This document shows, one piece after another, positions 1 through 5,717 of a stretch of 7,323 nucleotides of DNA. Each line of letters begins with the position of its first letter. The first letter of the stretch is position 1. The stretch is from Desulfobacterales bacterium (GTDB taxonomy: Bacteria; Desulfobacterota; DSM-4660; Desulfatiglandales; B25-G16). Location: NCBI GenBank assembly GCA_013375385.1, contig JABXJY010000137.1, positions 1 through 7,323 on the forward strand, in the 5' to 3' direction. The notes under the pieces are model-generated. The model had not been told where the DNA came from, did not search any database, and saw only the letters and a program-made list of their open reading frames with translations. The position numbers were made by a program, and so were the translations under genes.

Positions 1-380
1 AGTTTTTGTAGCTCTTCAGATACATCGGGCTCAACCAGGCCGATTATTTTTTGAGCCCTTTCTCTTGGGAGATAATTGACAATGTCTGTGGCATCATCTG
101 AATTAAGTTCATTGAGGATGTGTGCGATCGTCTGGTCATCAAGTCCGTTCGTAAGACTTTCCTGTATAGGGGATGATATCTCTATCAAGACCTCGCCAGC
201 CCTTTCAGAAGTTAGGAGCTTGAAAACACTGAGCCTTTCATCGCTCTCCAGGTGTTCTATCAAATCGGCAAGATCTGCTGGATGAGGTTCGGTAATCAAC
301 GTTTCTAGCTCTGGATAGGCCTTTTCCTCGATCCTGTTCTTTATGGTATCGAGGAGAACCTTATGGTCGAGTTTGGCCAT
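1..380 (-). CDS. mgtE: MgtE-type magnesium transporter, N-terminal part (cut by left edge)
   Basis: Only the first 126 or so residues are inside the window. They read as the cytoplasmic MgtE N-terminal domain, a superhelix of short helical repeats. Its hallmark is the HPADLADLIEHL stretch near residue 33, followed by similar repeats (SERAGEVLIEI, then LNSDDATDIVNYLPRERA). In the family this domain and two following CBS domains sense cytosolic Mg2+ and gate a C-terminal five-helix Mg2+ channel in the inner membrane; the CBS and membrane parts would lie beyond position 1. The ATG at 380 is chosen because an in-frame TAG lies 9 bases upstream. The ribosome binding site is weak (AGAGA). The gene follows thiE after 72 bases on the same strand, so co-transcription is possible, but no functional link to thiamine is shown. 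A stand-alone MgtE-N protein cannot be excluded from the fragment. Confidence 0.85.
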   Translation of the reverse strand, partial: MAKLDHKVLLDTIKNRIEEKAYPELETLITEPHPADLADLIEHLESDERLSVFKLLTSERAGEVLIEISSPIQESLTNGLDDQTIAHILNELNSDDATDIVNYLPRERAQKIIGLVEPDVSEELQK

Positions 381-452
381 TATTGATCTCTAAATCCGCA
401 ATTCTTTATGTGACTTTGGGCCCACTGATAACTTCAGGCTCTTCAATTTATT

Positions 453-1088
453 CTACACGCTCCCTAGCTTTTCCTTTAAGGCTCTGGTCTTGGCCTCGAT
501 ATCTTTTGAGGAAAGGATATCTGAGATAATCGCAACCCTCTGTATCCCGCTATTCACCAATAGGCCTATATTCTTTTTGCATATGCCGCCGATTGCTATT
601 ACCGGAACAGAAGATGATTCCTGGATTTCCAGGATTACATCTATCCCAACAACCGGGTCGGTCTTAATCTTGGTCTCTGTCTTAAATGCAGGACCTATTC
701 CTATGTAGTCCGCACCGCTATCAATTGCCTCCCGTGCCTGGTCCAAGGAATGGGTAGATATACCGATTATCTTGTCTTTCAGGAGAGGCCTGGCATATTG
801 TATGGGTATATCATCTTGACCCAGGTGAACACCATCAGCCTCCAGGATCAAGGCCAGATCAAGATCATCGTTAACGATAAAGAGAATCCCCTCCTGTGTG
901 GTTAATTTCCTGATTGCAAGGCCTAACACTAACGCTTGCCTTTTCGGCATATTCTTTTCGCGTAGTTGAATTACATCCGCTCCTCCCCTGATTTGGGCAG
1001 CAATCATTTCAAAAGGGTCTCTCCCCATCCGAAAATCACCAGGGGAAAAGCAATAAAGCCTGACATCTTCAAGAGATTTCAATGCCAA
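453..1088 (-). CDS. thiE: Thiamine-phosphate synthase ThiE
   Basis: This cytoplasmic TIM-barrel enzyme couples HMP-pyrophosphate with thiazole phosphate to give thiamine phosphate. The 211-residue length is normal for the family. Visible motifs in order are QLREKN (41-46, with R43 and K45), VNDDLDLA (72-79, N73 and D74), ADGVHLGQDD (84-93, D93), GISTHS (109-114), GADYIGIGP (125-133) followed by TETK (K140), and AIGGI (165-169) near the phosphate site. The usual NDR is NDD here, a mild deviation. The start is TTG at 1088. It begins 2 bases after the thi4 stop, and a GGGGG run 6 bases upstream can serve as ribosome binding site. The next in-frame ATG (residue 22) would remove the first strand of the barrel. 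The 2-base spacing implies translational coupling to thi4. TenI is a related alternative, but the intact substrate-binding motifs favour ThiE. Confidence 0.95.
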   Translation of the reverse strand: MALKSLEDVRLYCFSPGDFRMGRDPFEMIAAQIRGGADVIQLREKNMPKRQALVLGLAIRKLTTQEGILFIVNDDLDLALILEADGVHLGQDDIPIQYARPLLKDKIIGISTHSLDQAREAIDSGADYIGIGPAFKTETKIKTDPVVGIDVILEIQESSSVPVIAIGGICKKNIGLLVNSGIQRVAIISDILSSKDIEAKTRALKEKLGSV

Positions 1089-1090
1089 AA

Positions 1091-1882
1091 CTACCCCCGT
1101 AATCTGTCGATCAAGAGTTCAGCCACTTTTTTTCCGGAACCCAACATCCCGCCGAAAATGGGGCCCATTCTGGGTCCCCCAAACACATTGTTTGCAGCCA
1201 TCCCGGCCACATACAGCCCGGGGAAGACTTCACCGGTGTTGGCAACGGTGAATTGCTCCCCCTTCTCTGCCCATAAGGGCATTTCTCCCACCACGTCCCC
1301 GGTTTTTGTGTTCAATTTTACGTCCATCTTTCGGGTCACGATTCGGCAGATATCCGCCGGATGACCGGTCCCGTCCACTACAAATGAAGCTTCGATGCCA
1401 AGGGGATCCACATGGAGTCCCAGGCTTTCCACGGGAGACCAGCTAATGACAAGGCCTGACACTCTGCACTGCCGCGCCTCTTCCCTGAATAACACGTCTG
1501 TCACTCTTACCAGATTGAAGATAACCGTTCCTGCCTTGATGCACCTGGAAATGATGGTAGAAGCAGCCTCCAAACTGTCCATGGTGTAGTAGCCGTCTCC
1601 CTTTGGGCGATATGCAATTCCCATCTCTTCCACGATATGAAGAGCATCATCCTGAACGACAATCTCGTTGAACATCATGCCGCCGCCCCACATACCGCCG
1701 CCAGGTGCCAGCTTGGATTCAAATATAGCCGCCTTTAACCCTGTCTTGGCAAGATAGTAACCGGCTATTAGATTAGATGGGCCTGCTCCCACAAGAGCGA
1801 CATCAACCTTTAAAGATGAAAGGAACTTCTCCATATATGACTCAACGATGGATCTGGAAATGGTAAGATCATCTAATTTCAT
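1091..1882 (-). CDS. thi4: Thi4-family thiazole synthase, sulfide-dependent (His) type
   Basis: Thi4 proteins build adenylated carboxythiazole, the thiazole precursor of thiamine, from NAD and glycine. This 263-residue protein has the dinucleotide-binding GAGPSN loop (32-37), the acidic end of strand two (FES, E55), the glycine-rich GGGMWGGGMM (61-70), and the C-terminal RMGPIFGGMLGSGKK (238-252). Yeast Thi4 carries a sacrificial cysteine (Cys205) that donates sulfur. At the matching place this protein has GLHVDP with His157, as in methanogen Thi4, which uses free sulfide with Fe(II) and works catalytically. I therefore infer a sulfide-dependent, multi-turnover enzyme. Such archaeal-type proteins are often annotated ribose-1,5-bisphosphate isomerase; the thiE gene 2 bases downstream argues against that here. 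The ATG at 1882 is preceded by AGGAGG (1890-1895) with a 7-base spacer. It is the first gene of the minus-strand operon. Confidence 0.93.
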   Translation of the reverse strand: MKLDDLTISRSIVESYMEKFLSSLKVDVALVGAGPSNLIAGYYLAKTGLKAAIFESKLAPGGGMWGGGMMFNEIVVQDDALHIVEEMGIAYRPKGDGYYTMDSLEAASTIISRCIKAGTVIFNLVRVTDVLFREEARQCRVSGLVISWSPVESLGLHVDPLGIEASFVVDGTGHPADICRIVTRKMDVKLNTKTGDVVGEMPLWAEKGEQFTVANTGEVFPGLYVAGMAANNVFGGPRMGPIFGGMLGSGKKVAELLIDRLRG

Positions 1883-1953
1883 TCTTTTTCCTCCTCAAGA
1901 CAGCTCCTTAGGCTTAACAGGGACAAACCCCCTTACCTATGAGCGACTAAACA

Positions 1954-1980
1954 AAGCCGGCCTTTTGAAAGGACCGGCTT
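1954..1980 (-). promoter_or_regulatory. Strong hairpin in the thi4 leader, candidate attenuator
   Basis: The arms AAGCCGG and CCGGCTT pair perfectly. They continue inward, past one bulged base, into a CCTT/AAGG stem with a small loop. On the minus strand the stem is followed by TGTTTAG, a weak U-rich run, so it could be a leaky intrinsic terminator or an attenuator about 70 bases before the thi4 start. Read on the plus strand it is followed by AGGGTTTGG and is a poor terminator. It lies just downstream of the proposed thi4 promoter, which fits a leader role. No conserved TPP riboswitch segments surround it. Function is inferred from position only. Confidence 0.45.
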
Positions 1981-1995
1981 AGGGTTTGGAAAAAC

Positions 1996-2023
1996 AGAAT
2001 ACCCATTTTGGGGGACAAGTCAA
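1996..2023 (-). promoter_or_regulatory. Putative sigma70-type promoter of the thi4-thiE operon
   Basis: On the minus strand TTGACT (2023-2018) matches the -35 consensus at five of six bases. It is followed after 16 bases by TATTCT (2001-1996), four of six to the -10 consensus. Transcription would begin near 1989, giving a leader of roughly 107 bases that contains the hairpin at 1954-1980. The -35 box lies inside the palindrome at 2019-2035, so a regulator bound there could block it. This is predicted by eye. Confidence 0.45.
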
Positions 2024-2067
2024 TAAAATATTGACATTGACTTGATAAGTCATATTTGATATTCAAA
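2019..2067. promoter_or_regulatory. Cluster of three short palindromes between divergent promoters, candidate operator
   Basis: Three inverted repeats follow each other closely: GTCAAT-N5-ATTGAC (2019-2035), TGACTT-N3-AAGTCA (2038-2052) and TTTGA-N3-TCAAA (2055-2067). The first two share a GTCAA/TTGAC core. The cluster covers the thi4 -35 box and the best ileS -35 candidate, so one factor could control both directions. The DNA is AT-rich, so the shortest pair may be chance. No regulator gene is in the window. Confidence 0.35.
2031..2065 (+). promoter_or_regulatory. Weak candidate promoter for ileS-lspA
   Basis: A perfect -35 box TTGACA (2031-2036) is followed after 16 bases by a poor -10 box, TATTTG (2053-2058). 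An overlapping alternative is TTGACT (2037-2042), 17 bases, then TATTCA (2060-2065). Each -10 candidate matches the consensus at only three of six bases. Either would give a leader of about 140 bases that runs through the repeat element at 2072-2160. The region is the only good -35 match upstream of ileS that I see. Confidence 0.3.
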
Positions 2068-2071
2068 TCCG

Positions 2072-2160
2072 AAGTGCCTAAAAATTGTAAGTGGCTAGAG
2101 TGCCTAAAGTTAAGGAAGTAAAGCATCAGAACTTTAGCTCACTTTAAACCCTAGGCACTT
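2072..2160. repeat. Palindromic intergenic repeat-like element with GTGCCTA motifs
   Basis: The ends are a perfect 9-base inverted repeat, AAGTGCCTA (2072-2080) and TAGGCACTT (2152-2160). A second GTGCCTA copy lies at 2100-2106. Inside, TAAAGTT (2105-2111) pairs with AACTTTA (2130-2136), and AAGT..AGC pairs with GCT.ACTT. The layout of short repeated words with dyad symmetry is typical of dispersed non-coding repeat families in bacterial chromosomes. It sits between the proposed ileS promoter and the ileS ribosome binding site, so it would be transcribed in the ileS leader. Only one copy is in the window, so its repeat status is inferred from the architecture. Confidence 0.55.
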
Positions 2161-2211
2161 GTAAGTTTTGCCATTGCTTATTTGATACCCTAACGCCTAG
2201 AGGGATATATC

Positions 2212-5019
2212 ATGGATTACAAAAAAACACTCACCCTTCCAAACACAGATTTCCCCATGAAGGCAAACCTGGTCCAAAGGGAGCCTGAGATATTAAGAAA
2301 ATGGGAGAAAGAGGATATTTACTCAACAATAAGGAACACATCTCGGGGAAGACCCACCTATATCCTGCACGATGGCCCACCATACGCGAATGGCCATATC
2401 CATATGGGGACTGCATTCAATAAGATCTTAAAGGATATTGTTATTAAATCAAAGCAGATGGACGGATATGATGTTCCCTACGTGCCTGGTTGGGACTGCC
2501 ATGGGCTTCCGATAGAATCGCAGGTAGACCACGAACTTGGAGACAAAAAGCTGAAGATGACCCAGTCAGAGGTCAGAAGAGCGTGCCGCAGGTTTGCTGA
2601 TCGGTTTATAAAGATTCAAAGGGATGAATTTAAGAGACTCGGGATCTTCGGTGAGTGGGACACACCGTATCTGACAATGAGCTATATTTATGAGGCCACT
2701 ATTGTCAGAGAGTTTGGCAAGTTTGCGCTTGATGGAAGCCTTATTAAGAGTAAGAAGCCCATCTACTGGTGTAATTCTTGTGGCACTGCCTTAGCGGAGG
2801 CAGAGGTTGAATACGAGGATGAAACATCTCCCTCTATCTATGTAAGATTTCCCTTTGTTTCTGATCTAACGGCGAACCATCCGTCCCTTGCTGGCAAGGA
2901 TATCTTTATAGCTATATGGACTACGACTCCTTGGACCATACCGGCCAACCTTGCTGTGGCCCTTCATCCTGATTTCAAATATGTAGCTGTTCATACAGAG
3001 AGGTGCGGTGTCCTGATATTAGCCGAAGGCCTCTTAGAGCATTTCTTAGAGAAAGCGGGCATTGAAGAGCATACTATTCTGGCCCGGTTTGATGCTCGCG
3101 AGTTAGAAGGTCTCAAGGCCAAGCACCCTCTCTATGCTAGAGAGTCGGTAATAATTCTGGCTGATTACGTTACCCTGGATGTGGGCACTGGCTGTGTTCA
3201 CACCGCACCCGGCCATGGGCAGGAGGACTACGAAACTGGGTTACAGTACAATCTTGACATATATTCTCCAGTTGACGATGAGGGGAGATTTACAGAGGAT
3301 GTGGAATTCTTTGCTGGTCAGGAGGTCTTTGAGGCAAATCCAAACGTTACCCAGAAGCTGAGTGAATCAGGGGCACTGCTTAGGGAGGAACCGATTACCC
3401 ATTCCTACCCGCACTGCTGGAGATGTAAGAAACCTGTTATATTCCGGGCCACAGAGCAATGGTTCATCTCTATGGACAAGGTTGGCTTGAGAGAAAAATC
3501 CCTCAAGGCCATTAGGGAGGTAGAGTGGGTCCCCAGCTGGGGGGAGGAACGGATCTATGGCCTGGTTGCTAATCGCCCTGACTGGTGTGTCTCCAGACAG
3601 CGCTCGTGGGGTGTGCCGATAATTATTTTTCACTGCATCAAGTGCGGTAATCACCTTATCACCGAGGAGATTGTGAATTATGTAGCGCAGCTTGTGGAAA
3701 AGCATGGCACCGATGTCTGGTTTGACCAGTCGGCTCAAGAGCTCTTACCGAAAGGGACAACCTGTCCCGCATGTCATGGGGATAGATTCAGAAAAGAGAC
3801 AGATATCCTGGATGTGTGGTTTGACTCTGGTGTGAGTTTTACCGTTCTTGAGCGCAGGGACAACCTGACCTATCCTGCCGATTTATATCTGGAGGGAAGT
3901 GATCAGCACAGGGGCTGGTTCCACAGCTCTCTCCTATGTTCCGTAGGGACAAGGCAGAGGGCCCCCTTTAGATCTGTCCTAACACACGGATTTGTGGTTG
4001 ATGGAAGCGGAAGGAAGATGTCCAAATCGAGGGGCAATGTCATCTCTCCGGAAGAGGTCATCAATAAATATGGCGCTGAGATATTAAGGCTCTGGGTAGC
4101 CTCCGAAGACTATCGGGGTGATATACGGCTTTCCCAAGAGATCCTAGACAGGCTGACAGAGGCCTACCGGAGGCTCAGGAATACCTTCAGGTATCTGCTG
4201 GGGAACCTTTATGATTTTAATCCGGTGAGCGATAGCATCCCTTATCAGGAGTTATTGGAACTTGATAGATGGGCACTCCACCGGCTTCAGGAATTAACGG
4301 AAAGGGTAGTGGAGGCCTACAAAAGATTTGAATATCACTCTATATACCAGGCCATCTATAATTTCTGCGTCCTTACCCTGTCTTCATTTTACCTGGATGT
4401 ACTGAAAGATAGGCTTTATGTTTCGGCTGTCAAGTCAAAGGAGAGGAGGTCTGCACAGACAGCCTTGAGTGAGATCTTGGAAGTACTTGTGAGGCTTGTG
4501 GCCCCTCTTATCCCCTTCACAGCTGATGAGGTATGGGGATATGTTCCCAATCAGGAAAAGCCAATGAGTGTTCATGCAGATTTGTTTTTGCCTGCCAGAG
4601 AGGAGTTTAAAGATAGCTCATTGATAGAGCGCTGGGAGGTGCTGTTGAACGTCCGAAAGGAGATTACCAAGGCCCTGGAGCTAGCCCGAAAGGATAAGAT
4701 CATTGGCCATTCCCTGGATGCGGCGTTACATTTGGCCCTTCCTCAAGATCTCTTGAAGGGATTACAAGACTACAGGGATGAATTGCGGTCTGTCTCTATT
4801 GTCTCGGCCGTCGAATTCGTAGATGAGGGGAAAATTGAGGGAGGTTATGAGAGCCAGGAATACCCTGGTTTAGTAATCGAGGTTATACCTTCACCGTTCC
4901 CTAAGTGTGACAGGTGCTGGACCCATGACTCTACGATAGGCCATGATAGAGAGCACCCTACGCTATGCAAACGATGCGTGCAGGTTGTTAAAGAACTAGA
5001 TTTGGGCCTTGAGAATTGA
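2212..5019 (+). CDS. ileS: Isoleucyl-tRNA synthetase
   Basis: This cytoplasmic class I synthetase charges tRNA-Ile and is 935 residues long, the usual bacterial size. The ATP-binding HIGH motif is in PPYANGHIHMGT, reading HMGT at 64-67. The second ATP motif is KMSKS (602-606). The CP1 editing domain, which removes misacylated valine, shows WTTTPWTIPAN (236-246) and GTGCVHTAPGHGQEDY (325-340). DWCVSRQRSWGVPI (457-470) and the anticodon-binding helical domain from about 650 onward are typical. The C-terminal zinc finger has C899, C902, C919 and C922. Further CxxC pairs lie at 187-190, 402-405, 475-478 and 518-521. The bacterial C-terminal zinc domain points to the ordinary housekeeping form, not the eukaryote-like mupirocin-resistant form. 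The ATG at 2212 follows AGAGGG (2199-2204) with 7 bases between. The stop codon overlaps the lspA start, so the two are co-transcribed. Confidence 0.98.
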   Translation: MDYKKTLTLPNTDFPMKANLVQREPEILRKWEKEDIYSTIRNTSRGRPTYILHDGPPYANGHIHMGTAFNKILKDIVIKSKQMDGYDVPYVPGWDCHGLPIESQVDHELGDKKLKMTQSEVRRACRRFADRFIKIQRDEFKRLGIFGEWDTPYLTMSYIYEATIVREFGKFALDGSLIKSKKPIYWCNSCGTALAEAEVEYEDETSPSIYVRFPFVSDLTANHPSLAGKDIFIAIWTTTPWTIPANLAVALHPDFKYVAVHTERCGVLILAEGLLEHFLEKAGIEEHTILARFDARELEGLKAKHPLYARESVIILADYVTLDVGTGCVHTAPGHGQEDYETGLQYNLDIYSPVDDEGRFTEDVEFFAGQEVFEANPNVTQKLSESGALLREEPITHSYPHCWRCKKPVIFRATEQWFISMDKVGLREKSLKAIREVEWVPSWGEERIYGLVANRPDWCVSRQRSWGVPIIIFHCIKCGNHLITEEIVNYVAQLVEKHGTDVWFDQSAQELLPKGTTCPACHGDRFRKETDILDVWFDSGVSFTVLERRDNLTYPADLYLEGSDQHRGWFHSSLLCSVGTRQRAPFRSVLTHGFVVDGSGRKMSKSRGNVISPEEVINKYGAEILRLWVASEDYRGDIRLSQEILDRLTEAYRRLRNTFRYLLGNLYDFNPVSDSIPYQELLELDRWALHRLQELTERVVEAYKRFEYHSIYQAIYNFCVLTLSSFYLDVLKDRLYVSAVKSKERRSAQTALSEILEVLVRLVAPLIPFTADEVWGYVPNQEKPMSVHADLFLPAREEFKDSSLIERWEVLLNVRKEITKALELARKDKIIGHSLDAALHLALPQDLLKGLQDYRDELRSVSIVSAVEFVDEGKIEGGYESQEYPGLVIEVIPSPFPKCDRCWTHDSTIGHDREHPTLCKRCVQVVKELDLGLEN

Positions 5020-5510
5020 AAAGAGATTATCCCTTATTTATTGGGCCAGCCCTGAGTGTTTTGCTCCTTGATCAGATTTCCAAGTGGCTGGCTGGCAATC
5101 ATTTGGAACCCAATCAGGTCCTTTCTATAATCCCCGGATTCTTCAATCTAGTGTTCGTTAAAAACAGGGGGATGGCCTTTGGCATTCTCAGCCAATCCAG
5201 ATCTGGACTTTCCTACTATTTCCTGCTGGCAACAACTATAGTTGCCATAGGTGTAATCCTTTTCTTTTTTTGCTGGACCAAAAGGAAGCAAAAATGGCTG
5301 ACTGTAGGGCTTTCCCTTATCCTTGGAGGGGCCATCGGCAATCTCATGGACAGGATACGGCTTGGATATGTGATCGATTTCTTGGATTTCTTTTTGAAGG
5401 ACTATCACTGGCCCGCATTTAACATGGCCGACTCCGCAGTCACCGCAGGTACCTTCTGGCTTTTGATCAATATCATCGCAGGAAAGAACCTCAAGGAAGA
5501 TAAGTTCTAA
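5016..5510 (+). CDS. lspA: Lipoprotein signal peptidase (signal peptidase II)
   Basis: LspA is an inner-membrane aspartyl protease that removes the signal peptide from diacylglyceryl-modified prolipoproteins. The 164-residue length is typical. Four hydrophobic segments are visible, near 8-26, 63-87, 95-112 and 140-155. Conserved motifs are LLLDQISKWL (16-25), NRGMAFG (50-56), GNLMDR (108-113), YVIDFLDF (118-125) and FNMADS (135-140). The catalytic pair is D121 and D139. The start is TTG at 5016, overlapping the ileS stop as TTGA. I see no strong ribosome binding site, so translation probably depends on coupling to ileS. The next in-frame ATG is at residue 53, inside the conserved NRGMAFG motif, and is too late. 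The ileS-lspA order is common in bacteria. Confidence 0.97.
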   Translation: MKRDYPLFIGPALSVLLLDQISKWLAGNHLEPNQVLSIIPGFFNLVFVKNRGMAFGILSQSRSGLSYYFLLATTIVAIGVILFFFCWTKRKQKWLTVGLSLILGGAIGNLMDRIRLGYVIDFLDFFLKDYHWPAFNMADSAVTAGTFWLLINIIAGKNLKEDKF

Positions 5511-5519
5511 ATGTCGTTT

Positions 5520-5712
5520 CTATAGTGAACGACCTAAATAAGTGGACATTCAATAGCCTGTCATTGCGAGCGCAGCGAGGAATCTCAGTTTCTATGATGT
5601 CAGGTCGTTGTATCTCTCAGTTGTCAAGGAAAGGCTCCGAGTTTGCTTCGGCTTCGCCTCGCAACCACTGTCGTTTCTCGCAATGACTGCTTTCTATTGT
5701 CGTTCACTATAG
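5520..5712. mobile_element. MITE-like non-coding element with 14-base terminal inverted repeats
   Basis: The ends CTATAGTGAACGAC (5520-5533) and GTCGTTCACTATAG (5699-5712) are perfect inverted repeats enclosing 165 bases without a credible gene. The word GTCGTT recurs at 5513, 5604, 5670 and 5699. TGTCGTTTCT occurs as a direct repeat at 5512-5521 and 5669-5678, just outside and inside the element. No clear target-site duplication is visible. The element fills the gap between convergent lspA and the radical SAM gene, ending 5 bases before that gene's stop codon. It may act as a two-way terminator, although no T-tract is present. Mobility is inferred from the architecture; no transposase is nearby. 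Confidence 0.6.
5560..5687. repeat. Nested inverted repeat with GTCATTGCGAG ends
   Basis: GTCATTGCGAG (5560-5570) and CTCGCAATGAC (5677-5687) are perfect 11-base inverted repeats within the larger element. The left copy continues as CGCAGCGAGGAATCTC, a word of the kind found in dispersed bacterial intergenic repeats (recalled, not searched). The right side has a degenerate partner, CTTCGGCTTCGCCTCGCAA (5646-5664). It could be a separate repeat inserted in, or forming the core of, the 5520-5712 element. Confidence 0.55.
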
Positions 5713-5717
5713 TCCAC

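Noticed and set aside
76..285. A 69-codon plus-strand open frame at the left edge
   Set aside because: It is antisense to the MgtE N-terminal domain, which is clearly coding on the minus strand.
381..452. Terminator between thiE and mgtE
   Set aside because: The 72-base gap contains no convincing stem followed by a T-run, so read-through into mgtE remains possible.
966..1364. A 132-codon plus-strand open frame across the thi4/thiE junction
   Set aside because: Both genes below it are strongly conserved on the other strand and its product has no recognisable motif.
1954..1980. Plus-strand intrinsic terminator
   Set aside because: No T-run follows on the plus strand and there is no plus-strand gene upstream of it to terminate.
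1883..1995. TPP riboswitch upstream of thi4
   Set aside because: The conserved aptamer segments (CUGAGA and the downstream GAACCUGAU-like stretch) are absent from the leader on the minus strand.
2060..2211. T-box leader for ileS
   Set aside because: No GGGUGGNACCGCG-like segment or antiterminator/terminator pair is present; the dyad symmetry there belongs to a repeat-like element.
3367..3738. A 123-codon open frame antisense to ileS
   Set aside because: It lies wholly inside the conserved ileS coding region and resembles no family; it is a shadow frame.
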